Shown: positions 1 to 9,312, numbered from the stretch's first letter. The stretch: DNA of 64,000 bases from a bacterium (GCA_013154095.1 JAADDD010000003.1:124001-188000), one strand, 5' to 3'. Program-made: numbers and translations. Notes: generated by a model from the letters alone, not told the origin.

Positions 1-2
1 AG

Positions 3-1163
3 CTCTGCAAGGTCCTAGAATCTTACGGTTACCGTAGGATAGAAACACCAGTACTAGAGCACTTTGAAGTTCTAGCAAGAAAAGCAGGTGAGGAAATAAA
101 AGAAGAAATCTACTACTTCAAGGACAAGGCAGGAAGAGAGCTCGGTCTTCGCTTCGACATGACAGTTCCTGTAGTGAGAATAGTAGCCAGCCGGCCAGAT
201 ATTCCTTTGCCTATTCGCTGGTATTATTATTCTCGGGTCTGGAGGTACGATGAGCCGCAGCGAGGCAGATACAGGGAATTCTGGCAAGTAGGCGCAGAAC
301 TGCTAGGAATTCCTGGACTAGAGGCAGACGTAGAACTGCTCGACCTTATCCTTGCTTGCTTTGGTGCACTTGAACTAGAAGTAAAGATATACGTCAATAG
401 CAGAGAAATTGTTGAGCAGTTACTCGCTTTGCTTGGGCTTGAACAAAAGAAAGCTGAGCTGCTCAGGATTCTCGACAAGAAAAGAAAACTAGCAGAAACA
501 GAGTTCGAAGAAGAAATAAAGAAAATTTGTGGAGAGAAGGCAAATGCTGTTCTAGAGTTTGCAAACATTACTGCCAAACTAGAAAAAGCAATAGATGTCC
601 TGCAAAGTTTAGGACTAGAAACACAGAAACTAGAAACACTGGCAGAACTATTAAAAGCTGCCGGCATTTACAACAGAATTGTTTTTTCTGCAGACATCGT
701 GCGAGGCCTAGATTATTATACTGGACTCTGCTACGAAGTATATTCTGACCAGTTTAACCTGGCAATAGGAGGAGGCGGCAGGTACGACAACCTTGTAGCG
801 CTGTACTGCGGAAGGCATGTTCCTGCTACTGGGTTTGCTCTCGGGTTTGACCGCATTCTTTCCTTGCTCGAGCAGCTTGGTCGTGCAGAAAAATCCGTGC
901 CAAAAATAGATTATTGGATCTACTACACTGCACCGGAATACTATGGTTTAGCTGTGCAGCTCGCCAGAGCTCTCAGGAAGCAAGGTTACTCTTGCGTGGT
1001 CGAAATTACAGGAAGAAAGCTGAAGGCTGTGCTTTCACGAATTTCTAGCATGGCACGATTTTTAGTTATTCTTGGCAAGAAAGAAGTAGAGCAGGGAATG
1101 TTTTACGTAAAAAATCTTGAAACAGGAGAAGAGAAGCTAGAAAAACTAAAAGACTACATTTAG
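3..1163 (+). CDS. hisS: Histidyl-tRNA synthetase, 5' end outside window
   Basis: Class II aminoacyl-tRNA synthetase that charges tRNA-His. The reading frame is open from base 3, so the N-terminus lies upstream of the window. Seen: class II motif 2 region (FDMTVPVVRI followed by YYYSRVWRYDEPQRGRYREF), the HisRS-specific signature RGLDYYTGLCYEV, and motif 3 GGGGRYDNL with GFALGFDRI. A C-terminal anticodon-binding domain of about 90 residues follows. The gene converges on the L40e gene, and the two stop codons overlap by four bases. The family is certain; the archaeal subtype is inferred from context. Confidence 0.96.
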   Translation, partial: LCKVLESYGYRRIETPVLEHFEVLARKAGEEIKEEIYYFKDKAGRELGLRFDMTVPVVRIVASRPDIPLPIRWYYYSRVWRYDEPQRGRYREFWQVGAELLGIPGLEADVELLDLILACFGALELEVKIYVNSREIVEQLLALLGLEQKKAELLRILDKKRKLAETEFEEEIKKICGEKANAVLEFANITAKLEKAIDVLQSLGLETQKLETLAELLKAAGIYNRIVFSADIVRGLDYYTGLCYEVYSDQFNLAIGGGGRYDNLVALYCGRHVPATGFALGFDRILSLLEQLGRAEKSVPKIDYWIYYTAPEYYGLAVQLARALRKQGYSCVVEITGRKLKAVLSRISSMARFLVILGKKEVEQGMFYVKNLETGEEKLEKLKDYI

Positions 1164-1363
1164 GCACGTTTTCCTCTAGGAACTCTTGCCTTTGGCCTGA
1201 GCTCCTTGCTGCCGCAGTGTCTGCACTTTGCTTTTCCTTCTAGTAGATGCTTGACCTTTACGCGTGTTTTTCTCTTGCATTTATAGCAGACCATTACTAG
1301 CACATCGTTAGGGTCGCCAAAAATTCGCTGCTGCACCTCTACAGGAATAGGTACTTTTGCCAT
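1160..1363 (-). CDS. rpl40e: Ribosomal protein L40e
   Basis: Small zinc-ribbon protein of the large ribosomal subunit. Its 67 residues carry CYKC and CRHC pairs (CxxC-x17-CxxC) and the basic tail KELRPKARVPRGKR, matching archaeal L40e, which is usually about 50 residues. Here the N-terminus and the spacer between the cysteine pairs are longer than usual. A TATA box centred about 27 bases upstream of the ATG suggests leaderless transcription. The stop overlaps the convergent hisS stop. Confidence 0.85.
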   Translation of the reverse strand: MAKVPIPVEVQQRIFGDPNDVLVMVCYKCKRKTRVKVKHLLEGKAKCRHCGSKELRPKARVPRGKRA

Positions 1364-1384
1364 AGATATCCTCAGGCAGAACAG

Positions 1385-1394
1385 TTTATATAAA
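1385..1394 (-). promoter_or_regulatory. TATA box for L40e gene
   Basis: TTTATATAAA lies 22 to 31 bases before the L40e start codon on the minus strand. This is the spacing expected when transcription starts at or next to the ATG, as in archaeal leaderless mRNAs. Confidence 0.6.
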
Positions 1395-1395
1395 A

Positions 1396-2013
1396 TTACC
1401 GCTCAAAGTACCTGCCCATCTTTTCTAGTTTTTCTGCCACTTCTAGCACTTCTTTTGCCTGCGAGTACTCTGAGTAGCCCTCGAGGAATCCTTGCCAGAG
1501 ATCCTCGAAGACTTGCCAGTGCCTGCTGCGAGCAGCTTTCTTGAACACGAGAATGTCGTATGCTTTGTCTTCTAGGCGTGTGCTGTCTGCTGCCATGCCC
1601 CAGTCAAGCACGTAGAGCTTGCTTCCTGCAAGCACCATGTTTGCTGTAGTGAAGTCATTGTGGACAATGTGCAGGAAGTGCACCTTAGCAAGCACCCTGC
1701 CAATTTCCTTGCCTATATCTTTTGCCTTTGTAGGCTCCTTGTCGAGAAAGTCTGCCACTTTTTCGCCTTCTATATATTCTATATACAATGTATAATTATT
1801 AATATCTATGTGATAAACTGCTGGTACATGCAGACCAGCAAGCAGCAGCCTGTACAATATTCTGGCCTCTCTGCGTGTGCGGTACTCGCGCAACTCCTGG
1901 TCCAACTCAGGAATCCTGTAGCGCTTCGAGACACGCTCTTTTATTATGCACTTTCGGCCAAGATACTCTCCTAGATAAATGTTTGCTTCTGCCCCTCTGT
2001 AGAGCAGCTGCAT
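1396..2013 (-). CDS. bud32: KEOPS kinase/ATPase Bud32
   Basis: Small atypical protein kinase of the KEOPS complex, which makes t6A37 in ANN-decoding tRNAs together with Kae1, Cgi121 and Pcc1. Seen: 205 residues, invariant Lys near 25 (IIKERVSKRYR), catalytic loop HNDFTTANM (Asp120, Asn125), and the metal motif DWG at 137-139 where DFG is usual. The C-terminal EDKAYDILVF follows the Bud32 pattern EDKAVDLYV. It stands alone rather than fused to Kae1, divergently transcribed from mre11 across 39 bases. Another KEOPS subunit, Cgi121, is encoded at 54.4 kb. Confidence 0.93.
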   Translation of the reverse strand: MQLLYRGAEANIYLGEYLGRKCIIKERVSKRYRIPELDQELREYRTRREARILYRLLLAGLHVPAVYHIDINNYTLYIEYIEGEKVADFLDKEPTKAKDIGKEIGRVLAKVHFLHIVHNDFTTANMVLAGSKLYVLDWGMAADSTRLEDKAYDILVFKKAARSRHWQVFEDLWQGFLEGYSEYSQAKEVLEVAEKLEKMGRYFER

Positions 2014-2052
2014 AATGCTTATTATGCCAGGTCAGACAGTATTAATAGTTCC

Positions 2053-3279
2053 ATGACGACTGTGCGCTTCCTGCACGTAGCAGATACACACATAGGCTGC
2101 AAGACTCCGGCTGAATTTGGCAGCGCGAGAGAGCTAGATTTTTTGCGGGCATTTGCACAATGCGTAGAGCTAGCAATAAAAGAAAATGTTGATGTTGTTT
2201 TGCACAGTGGTGACCTTTTTCACGGTTCTAGTGTTTCTCCTCAGCTGCTAGTTGCAACTATTGAGCTGCTCAAGAAACTGAAAAAAGAAGGTATACCTTT
2301 CATTGCAATAAAAGGGAATCACGACATCCGCGGAATCAGGAAAGTCAGCGCGTTCGATATTCTCCGTGCAGCAGAGCTGCTACAGGAGCCTGGACTGCGG
2401 GATCCAGTAAAGCTAGAGAGTGCAGGACTAGCAGTCTACGGGATTTCTGAGCAGAGACTGCAAGGCAAAGAACTGAAAGAATACTACAGTAAGGTCCTCC
2501 AAGGCCTGAAATCTTTCCAGCTAGATGACGGAGCAGAACTGCGGGTGCTCCTAACACACACTGTGCCCAAAATCTATGCTGCCAAAGAGCTCTACCAGGA
2601 TCCGAGGTACTTACCTGCAGACATTTATCCTGTAGAAAACTTCGATTATATTGCTCTGGGTCACTACCATATCGCCAAAAAGCCTAAAAGAATAAAAAGA
2701 GCCGTACTTGCCTTGCCAGGATCTACGGAGTACACAGAAATATCAAAAAAAGAGCTTTCTCGCGAAAAATATGTCTTCCTTGTGGCAGCAAAAAACGGTA
2801 ACATAACTGTCCGGAAAAAGAAGATAAAAACAAGAAACTTTCAGTTTTGGGAGCTGCAAATAGATTCAGAAGAAACACTCAAGAAACTTGAAGGCTTCCT
2901 TAGAAGTATTCCTGAAGAGGCTTTCGCGAAGGTAATTGTCTTTCTTCGCAGACCAGAACTACGAGCAAGGCTCCGCGAGCTCTGGAAACTGTATGGTCAG
3001 CGTGCAGTGCTTGAAGTACATGAGACTGCTGCAGTGCAGCCTTTCTTGCCTGGCAGCTCTGCCCAGCTTTCTACGCTAGAGGAACTAGTGCAATCTTGCC
3101 TAGAAGAGGCTACGCAAGGCTGCTCTCCAGAACTGCAAACCTTGTTTGCCGAAGTGTTGCAGAAAGCAGACGAGCTCTCAGGAGAGAGCTTCGAGCACTG
3201 GCTAAGGAGAATGTTTATGCCTTCTTTTCGTGCGCCTCAGCCTGGAAGAACTAGACAGGCAAGGCTCGACGAACTATGA
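2053..3279 (+). CDS. mre11: DNA double-strand break nuclease Mre11
   Basis: Manganese-dependent calcineurin-fold nuclease that works with Rad50, HerA and NurA in DNA end resection. Seen in 408 residues: phosphoesterase motifs LHVADTHIGC (about 6-15), LHSGDLFHG (about 50-58), IKGNHDIRG (about 82-90), a histidine motif LLTHT, and GHYHIAKKP near 200. The C-terminal Rad50-binding region is variable. The stop overlaps the rad50 start as ATGA, so translation is probably coupled. Confidence 0.95.
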   Translation: MTTVRFLHVADTHIGCKTPAEFGSARELDFLRAFAQCVELAIKENVDVVLHSGDLFHGSSVSPQLLVATIELLKKLKKEGIPFIAIKGNHDIRGIRKVSAFDILRAAELLQEPGLRDPVKLESAGLAVYGISEQRLQGKELKEYYSKVLQGLKSFQLDDGAELRVLLTHTVPKIYAAKELYQDPRYLPADIYPVENFDYIALGHYHIAKKPKRIKRAVLALPGSTEYTEISKKELSREKYVFLVAAKNGNITVRKKKIKTRNFQFWELQIDSEETLKKLEGFLRSIPEEAFAKVIVFLRRPELRARLRELWKLYGQRAVLEVHETAAVQPFLPGSSAQLSTLEELVQSCLEEATQGCSPELQTLFAEVLQKADELSGESFEHWLRRMFMPSFRAPQPGRTRQARLDEL

Positions 3280-5606
3280 TCAGGCTGCGTAAGCTAGAGC
3301 TGCAGAATTTCCGCATCCACGAACACCTAGAACTTGAGTTTGCCGAAGGCACGAATGTAATTATAGGAGAGAATGGAGTAGGAAAAACAACTATATTTCT
3401 GGCTATAATTTTTGCTCTTTTTGGCGGCCAAGAACTAACAGTGCATGAACGTGAAAGGAAGCAGGAGAATTTAATAAAACGGGGTGCTAGCAGCGCAAAG
3501 ATAAAACTAGAACTAGAAAAAGGAGACGCGAAAATAGTGATAACTCGAACCATAGAGCGGGGAGCTCCTAGCACTGCGACGATTAAAATCTACAAGAATA
3601 ATACATGCAGGGCAGAAAGCGGAGCAAGCAACGTGACACAGGCAGTGCTGCGCGACATTTTCGAGGTGCACGATGCTGCAAAGCTGGCACAGATTATTTA
3701 CATAAGACAAGGAGAACTGGGAGAGTTCATAGAAAGCCTCGGAAAACTTGAAGGCACGAAAAAACTCAACGAAATTCTCGGGCTAAAGAAATACGAAGAA
3801 ATGAAGAAAAGCATAGAAAAAATACATAAAGAAATCCTTGAAATCACAAGATCAGTCAAAGATCAACTAGAGCGTACAAAAGAAATGCTCACAGAACTTC
3901 TTGGCTCGACCAAACTAGAGGAGCTAGAGGAAAAAATAAAGACAAGAAAAAAGCTGGAAGAACTGAAAAAGAAAGCAGAAGAGTATCTACACTTAGAGAA
4001 CGCACTGAAACAGCTTAAGATTACTAATGTTGATGAAGCTACTTTGCTGGAAAAAATAAACTCCATAAAAAATAAAATATCTGAGCTAGAAAAGATAGCA
4101 GAAAGGCTTGCAGAGAAAGAAAAACAAATAATTGTGCCTATATATAATCGGAGAGTGGAGGAATTGGTTGAACTGTTCTCCGAAGAGCAGCTGCAGCGCA
4201 AAGAACAGGAACTGCTCAAAGAACTCAACGCTCTAAAATCTAGTTCTTTGCAGAAAAAAGAAATATTACAGGCAAAAAAAGTGCAGCTTGAACAGATTTT
4301 ATTGACTGCAAAGAAAATCGAACTAAAGAAACTGGAAGAGAAAGAAAAAGTTGAGCAACAATTACATGAGATTGAAACGCGCATTCATGTACTGGCAAAT
4401 AGACAGCAAGAACTAGAGCAGCTTATACAATTACTGAGCAAGCGACAGCTCACTCATTGTCCTGTGTGCGGCAGCGACATCAGCGACAAGTACGAGCAGA
4501 TTCTGCAGGCAAAGCGCCAAGAACTAGAGCAGTGCAAACAAGAGCTAGAAAAACTTAGAAAGAAACGAGCAGAACTTCAGCGCATGTACAGCCAGCTTGA
4601 ATCCATAGAAAAAGAGGTACACAGGTTAATTCGAAACATTGAAGGGTTGCTAAATAAACAATTCGACAGTTTTTCAGCAGCAATTAAAGCAGCAGAGCAA
4701 GAATTGCAGGAAATAAATAAAATACTGGCTGCTCTAGACGAACTCGAAGCAGTACAAGCAGCTCTAAAGTACAAAGAAAGAGAAAAAATTAGTGCTGAAA
4801 GAAGAAAAATTGAGAACGAACTAAGAAGCTGCGAAAACGAACTTATGGCAGCAAAATCAGAGTTAGAAACTATAAACCGGGTAAAAAATCTTTCACAAAA
4901 CTTAAAGAAACTGGAGCAAGAATTGGCTGCTGCAGGAATCGCAATTGATAGACTTGAACAAGAAATTGTTCGTCTCGAAAAAGAAATAGCTGAACTACCT
5001 AGCTACACAGACTCAGATCTAGCAAAAATACGCAAGTTTTTCGCGGAAGTTGAGCAGCTTTCTCGGCAGCTTGAGCAGCTAGATGCTGCCAGAAAAACTC
5101 TCGAACAGCTAGTTTTTCTTACAGAAAAGTTCTGCACAATAATGCGCGTGCGTGTGCTGCAGGTACTGGACGCGCATTTCAGGCACTGGTTCAGGCAGCT
5201 CTATATCTATAATGACATCCGCGATGTTGCGCTTGAACTCGACCAGTCTCGCCGCGCGCAGGAGCCAGTATATACTGTGCGCGTGCTCCTTGCCGACACC
5301 CAAGGCTACGTACCGCTGCAAGAAGCTGGTCTCAGCGGAGGCCAGCGAATAGTACTCGACCTTGCTCTGCGCTTTGCGCTCATTTCGCTGTTCTCGCGCA
5401 GCATTGGCTTTATCATGCTCGATGAGCCAACGCACTCGCTCGACGAGAATGTAAGAGAGAAGTTCGCAGAAGTGCTGAAAAATCTGCAAGACATGCAGGT
5501 TCTTGTCTGCACGCACGACGAAGTCTTCAGGGACAGTGTTTCCGGTAAAGGCTACGTTTTCAAGAGGGAAGGAGAAAAAGTCAAGGTAGAGGAGCTCAGC
5601 GTATAG
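3276..5606 (+). CDS. rad50: DNA repair ATPase Rad50
   Basis: SMC-like ABC ATPase partner of Mre11. Seen: Walker A GENGVGKTT near residue 33, two long Lys/Glu-rich coiled-coil arms, the zinc hook CPVCGSDI near residue 395, ABC signature LSGGQRIVLDLALRFAL, Walker B FIMLDEPTHSLD, and the switch His in CTHDE. At 776 residues it is about 100 shorter than many archaeal Rad50 proteins, through shorter coils. It starts inside the mre11 stop and its 3' end overlaps convergent herA by 11 bases. Confidence 0.96.
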   Translation: MIRLRKLELQNFRIHEHLELEFAEGTNVIIGENGVGKTTIFLAIIFALFGGQELTVHERERKQENLIKRGASSAKIKLELEKGDAKIVITRTIERGAPSTATIKIYKNNTCRAESGASNVTQAVLRDIFEVHDAAKLAQIIYIRQGELGEFIESLGKLEGTKKLNEILGLKKYEEMKKSIEKIHKEILEITRSVKDQLERTKEMLTELLGSTKLEELEEKIKTRKKLEELKKKAEEYLHLENALKQLKITNVDEATLLEKINSIKNKISELEKIAERLAEKEKQIIVPIYNRRVEELVELFSEEQLQRKEQELLKELNALKSSSLQKKEILQAKKVQLEQILLTAKKIELKKLEEKEKVEQQLHEIETRIHVLANRQQELEQLIQLLSKRQLTHCPVCGSDISDKYEQILQAKRQELEQCKQELEKLRKKRAELQRMYSQLESIEKEVHRLIRNIEGLLNKQFDSFSAAIKAAEQELQEINKILAALDELEAVQAALKYKEREKISAERRKIENELRSCENELMAAKSELETINRVKNLSQNLKKLEQELAAAGIAIDRLEQEIVRLEKEIAELPSYTDSDLAKIRKFFAEVEQLSRQLEQLDAARKTLEQLVFLTEKFCTIMRVRVLQVLDAHFRHWFRQLYIYNDIRDVALELDQSRRAQEPVYTVRVLLADTQGYVPLQEAGLSGGQRIVLDLALRFALISLFSRSIGFIMLDEPTHSLDENVREKFAEVLKNLQDMQVLVCTHDEVFRDSVSGKGYVFKREGEKVKVEELSV

Positions 5607-7206
5607 TCTTTTTCAGCTCCTCTATGCGCCGTTCTAGCTCTTCTTCTCCTCCACCTATGCGCACTGGCCTGCCGTACACCTGTTCTTCTATTTTTATTAT
5701 TGCTGGCTGCTCGATTCCTAGTCCTACTACTACTGCTTCTCCTCTTTCAAGCTGGGCAAGTGCCGTGAAGTATTCTTCGGAAAGATAAGGACAGGCTGCA
5801 CGCACAAATGCCAAGTCCTTTGGATTAATGAGTCTGTGCAGGATGAAGGTGTTTACCTGAGAAACCACTTCTTCCGAGAGCTTGCTCGGCATCTGCGAGA
5901 CAATCCAAAGTCCCATACCAAACTTTCTACCCTCTCGCGCTATTGTAGACATTATTTCTTCAGACAAAGAATGGGATGACGCAAATCTATGCGCTTCTTC
6001 TACTACACAAACAACAGGGAAAGGCTTTCCTCTTTTCTTATGCTCTTTGCATCGAGAAAATATTGTTGACAATGTTATATATATTACCATTTGTTGTTCT
6101 ATGTGGGTTAATGGAAACAAGTCTAGCACAACAATTTTTCCTGGTTGAAGAATTCCTCCGACAAAGCTTGTAATGTTCCGGAATTCTTCTGGCAGGTTAG
6201 CGTTTACCACTTCTTCGTCCGCTGCTTGTTCCGGTTCTGTAAACTCGAGCAAGTCAGTGAGCAGGCAGCAGGTTTCTCCTTCGTGCAAGAAAAGCTTGCT
6301 GTCCATTAGCCGTTCTAGTCGCTTGATCAGCGCAGAAAGCGACTCTTTGTCGCGAGAATTGGCCAGCTCATACTCTCTTTCTAGCTTCTTCAGCAGCTGT
6401 TCTACAGTAATCATTTGTCCTTCTAATTCTTTCAGTACTTTTAGCAGGAAGTAGTGCATGCGCGCATGCCTATACTCTACTCCTAGCAGCGCGGGCAACT
6501 CGTGCTTTATCTTTTCCAGTGAGAGCTTTGCTAACAGCACTTCTTTGCAGTGCTTTCTAAGCAGGGCTTGCTCGCGCTCATCGAACGTTACTATTAAAGA
6601 GTTCTCGAATGTTTGCACGTAGTCCCTGTGCACGTCAAAGAGCACTACAGGCACTCCGTGTTCTGCTAGCCTAGAGCACAGGACAGCCACAGTGTGCGAC
6701 TTACCTGCACCGGTAATGCCAAAGATTGCTAAGTGCTTGATGATTATATCTAGAAGTCGTAGCTGAGGCGCGAGCTCGAGGTGCCGGATCTTGCCGATAG
6801 TAATACTATGACGTGCCTGGATGCTGTAGATTTGCTCTGCCTCTTCTCTAGAAGGAAAGTATACCTTGCTGTTTGGTCGAGGAGGAAAGCTTGGCCTGTG
6901 CAGTCTGGGGTTTTGCGCGCTGCGTGCTCCGAGAATGCGCACTTCTGCCAGCTCTAGCATGTTGGTGTATCCTAGCTTTTCGGCAAAGTAGGCAATCGTA
7001 GAATAATCCTTGCCGAGTTCCAGAGGGTCTGGCGCCCTTATATGAATATCTGTTATAATACCATATATTGTTTCATTATCTATATTATATGTTTTGACAA
7101 TATCTCCGAGACGCGGCTTTGTGGAAGCAGCACTGTTTATGACAAAAGTGAAGCGCGAAGTTGTTGTGCTACCAACAATTATTCCTATTTCATGTTCGCG
7201 TGACAT
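5596..7206 (-). CDS. herA: HerA hexameric DNA translocase
   Basis: FtsK-like bipolar DNA translocase/helicase that pairs with NurA to make 3' overhangs at breaks. Seen: N-terminal HAS-barrel-like region (IGIIVGSTTTSRFTFV), Walker A FGITGAGKSHT around 165, Walker B VVCVVEEAHRFA around 400, and a conserved tail with GGGEEELERRIEEL. Length 536 fits the family. The start overlaps the nurA 3' end by 17 bases, so nurA-herA is an operon facing mre11-rad50 instead of sharing one operon with it. Confidence 0.95.
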   Translation of the reverse strand: MSREHEIGIIVGSTTTSRFTFVINSAASTKPRLGDIVKTYNIDNETIYGIITDIHIRAPDPLELGKDYSTIAYFAEKLGYTNMLELAEVRILGARSAQNPRLHRPSFPPRPNSKVYFPSREEAEQIYSIQARHSITIGKIRHLELAPQLRLLDIIIKHLAIFGITGAGKSHTVAVLCSRLAEHGVPVVLFDVHRDYVQTFENSLIVTFDEREQALLRKHCKEVLLAKLSLEKIKHELPALLGVEYRHARMHYFLLKVLKELEGQMITVEQLLKKLEREYELANSRDKESLSALIKRLERLMDSKLFLHEGETCCLLTDLLEFTEPEQAADEEVVNANLPEEFRNITSFVGGILQPGKIVVLDLFPLTHIEQQMVIYITLSTIFSRCKEHKKRGKPFPVVCVVEEAHRFASSHSLSEEIMSTIAREGRKFGMGLWIVSQMPSKLSEEVVSQVNTFILHRLINPKDLAFVRAACPYLSEEYFTALAQLERGEAVVVGLGIEQPAIIKIEEQVYGRPVRIGGGEEELERRIEELKKTIR

Positions 7207-8401
7207 CTTTACCAGCCAGCAGCTTGTCTTGGTCTAGTGCGAGTAAAATCGCTTCTATTGCCTCTTTTATTTTTTCTGGCACATGCACTAATCTGTGAGC
7301 ATAGAGCAGCAAGAGAGGATAGCCTTCTGGTGTAGCGCAAGCAGTGATGAGCCAGGCAAAGATAGTTTTTAGGTCTCGAAGATTAACAATTGCTGGCACC
7401 TCTATTTTGTAGATTTGGCCAAAGGGAAGCCTGCGATAATAGATGAAATAATATTTGATGGTGTGTGTTTTACCGTCAACAAGATTATCGAGCAAAGAGT
7501 ATATTTTTCCTAGATCCGTGCCTAGTTCATGGTGAAGTTCTTCTTCGCAAATTCTAGCACAGCGCTTTAGCAGCTGCAAGAAGTCTTCTGGCAGTGTTTC
7601 TCCTACAACAGATGTTCCTGTAGAAGAAAACAGTAGCCGTGTGCAAAAACTGTCCTGTGTAACTGAACGCAGCAACTGCACGTCATTGCAGTGCTTACAA
7701 CCGCAATGACTTGCGAGCACGCGCGAGCTTAAAGGATGCTTGACAAAATATACTAGCAGAAGATTATATTCTTGCACGAGCAGCAGTAAGCGAAGAAACG
7801 AGTACAAGTACTGTAAGTACACAAGCGGCACAAACTCGTCGTGCAGGTTTCCCTTCTCTAATAATTCTTTGTACAGTGTCCCAGGATCTTCTGCTAGCAG
7901 AGAAGAGTACAGTTTTGCGAGCCGGTCTAGCTGCGCTGCAGAAAGAAGGCTAAAAGCAAGCCTTTTCAGCCTGAAGATGTCTGCGAGGAAAGAACCGTCG
8001 AGCAAGATAACTGTGCCTGAAATGTCTCCTTTGTCCAGCAGTGCTTTATAAATACAGTAGTATTCGCTTGCCTTCATTACTAGCTGTGAGAGCTCTTCAA
8101 CAGTAGTTCCGTGGCTAGAGTAAAAGGGCAACAGCATGAAACTGCTGAGCTGACAGCGCACCTTGTTCTCGTCTAGGCAAGCAGCACGCACGAATAAATA
8201 GCTGCAAGTGCCAAGTATACCGTAGCAGCTTCCTCCATCTTCTGCTAGTAGTGGTTTTTCTAGATAAACACATTCAGGAAAGTCTTCTAGCAGCTGTTTG
8301 CAGTTTTCTTTTACGGCTTGCAGGCTTCTTTCGCTGGCATACTTTGCGAGGAAACGGCTAGCACAAGAATAGATCTGTTCGATGTCTCGCCTGTCCAGCA
8401 T
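7190..8401 (-). CDS. nurA: NurA 5'-3' nuclease
   Basis: Single- and double-strand DNA nuclease that binds HerA. In 403 residues the acidic active-site motifs are AEDGGSCYG (about 52-60) and ILLDGSFL (about 128-135). The C-terminal stretch with EGYPLLLLYAHRLVHV matches the conserved NurA tail. The sequence is otherwise divergent and cysteine-rich. It is first in the nurA-herA operon, and its start lies about 40 bases from the divergent tRNA-Arg gene. Confidence 0.88.
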   Translation of the reverse strand: MLDRRDIEQIYSCASRFLAKYASERSLQAVKENCKQLLEDFPECVYLEKPLLAEDGGSCYGILGTCSYLFVRAACLDENKVRCQLSSFMLLPFYSSHGTTVEELSQLVMKASEYYCIYKALLDKGDISGTVILLDGSFLADIFRLKRLAFSLLSAAQLDRLAKLYSSLLAEDPGTLYKELLEKGNLHDEFVPLVYLQYLYSFLRLLLLVQEYNLLLVYFVKHPLSSRVLASHCGCKHCNDVQLLRSVTQDSFCTRLLFSSTGTSVVGETLPEDFLQLLKRCARICEEELHHELGTDLGKIYSLLDNLVDGKTHTIKYYFIYYRRLPFGQIYKIEVPAIVNLRDLKTIFAWLITACATPEGYPLLLLYAHRLVHVPEKIKEAIEAILLALDQDKLLAGKDVTRT

Positions 8402-8441
8402 AATAAGCTATTTAATACCGTTTATATGAATTATTTATTTG

Positions 8442-8516
8442 GGCCCGTGGGGTAGCCAGGACTATCCTGTGGGACTTCGGATCCCATGACCCGGGTTCAA
8501 ATCCCGGCGGGCCCGC
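8442..8516 (+). tRNA. tRNA-Arg (anticodon TCG)
   Basis: Cloverleaf read by hand: acceptor GGGCCCG pairs with CGGGCCC; anticodon stem TGGGA/TCCCA holds loop CTTCGGA; T stem CCGGG/CCCGG holds TTCAAAT. The discriminator is G, and CCA is encoded at 8517-8519. Confidence 0.95.
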
Positions 8517-8588
8517 CAGCGAAAGATTTTATTAACAGTATTCTTCTTTTTAAACTGTTTGACGCAAAGGAGAATTTTACTACTTTGA

Positions 8589-8690
8589 CCCCCCGTAGCT
8601 CAGCCTGGAAGAGCGCCCGACTGTAGTTCGTGCTTTGCTCGGGCGCGAGCAGTAATCGGGAGGTCCGGGGTTCAAATCCCCGCGGGGGGA
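8589..8690 (+). tRNA. tRNA-Tyr (anticodon GTA), with intron
   Basis: Acceptor CCCCCCG/CGGGGGG shows the archaeal tyrosine identity pair C1-G72 and discriminator A; CCA is encoded at 8691-8693. Anticodon stem CCCGA/TCGGG is interrupted after position 37 by about 28 bases. T stem CGGGG/CCCCG holds TTCAAAT. Anticodon GTA is at 8623-8625. Confidence 0.95.
8627..8654 (+). other. tRNA-Tyr intron (canonical 37/38 site)
   Basis: About 28 bases separate position 37 (G8626) from A38 (8655). The intron has its own hairpin, GCTCG/CGAGC with loop GGCG, as expected of a bulge-helix-bulge substrate for archaeal splicing endonuclease. The exact cut sites are inferred from the cloverleaf and could shift by a base. 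Confidence 0.85.
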
Positions 8691-8701
8691 CCAGCCCTCT
8701 A

Positions 8702-9312
8702 ATTTTGAGAATTGTATTTTATTATTCGGTCATATTATGTTGGAAAAATATATAATATACGGAATAAATTTGTCAATATTATAATTTTAGCAAGAAAACA
8801 AATGCGATCAATAAAAAATAAAAACATTGTTAGATATAATAAAACTACCATTTAACAAGCAACGTTCTCCTACTTGCTTAAATCTATTTATTCTTTTATC
8901 AAAGAAATACTAACGGATGAAAATGTTCTGAGAATTTATGTTAAGAAATGCCTAAAAAGTTCAAGCACAAGAAAATTAAACTAGAATACGAAGAGGTAAG
9001 GATTTCTGGCGAAGATATTAGATTGCCTAAATCTTTTCCGTAATTTATCTAGAACGTGATCTACTTCACAACCTTTGTTTATATAATGCAATTTGCATGC
9101 TAAAATGCTAAAGCTTACGAATTTAGCAAATTTTATGGATCTAGTGCATATTATTCTAGCTGATACCTGCTGTGAAATTATTGTAATGGCTGATAACACA
9201 TTTGCAAAGCTAGAAAACATTATTAATTTCGAAAAGCTAAAGAAAATTGTTGTGCTGATAAAGATTCGTTAGAAGTAATCAAAGAAATAAAACTAAAACA
9301 AGAAAGCTAGGG
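8702..9312. other. AT-rich 611-base gap with possible decayed gene
   Basis: This is the only stretch over 300 bases without a clear gene, and it is much more AT-rich than its surroundings. On the plus strand, short frames remain: about 30 codons from 8949 and about 55 codons from about 9104 to 9271. The second reads HIILADTCCEIIVMADNTFA, which resembles the end of a PIN (VapC-type) toxin domain. No intact frame, tRNA or convincing guide RNA was seen. It may be a decayed toxin gene; this is low-confidence inference. Confidence 0.35.

Noticed and set aside
4030..4050. TGATGA in rad50
   Set aside because: No CTGA at guide distance; lies in coding sequence of the coiled coil.
8981..9220. 79-codon frame on the minus strand
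   Set aside because: AT-rich, no family likeness, no promoter or binding site at its start; the plus-strand remnants are more protein-like.
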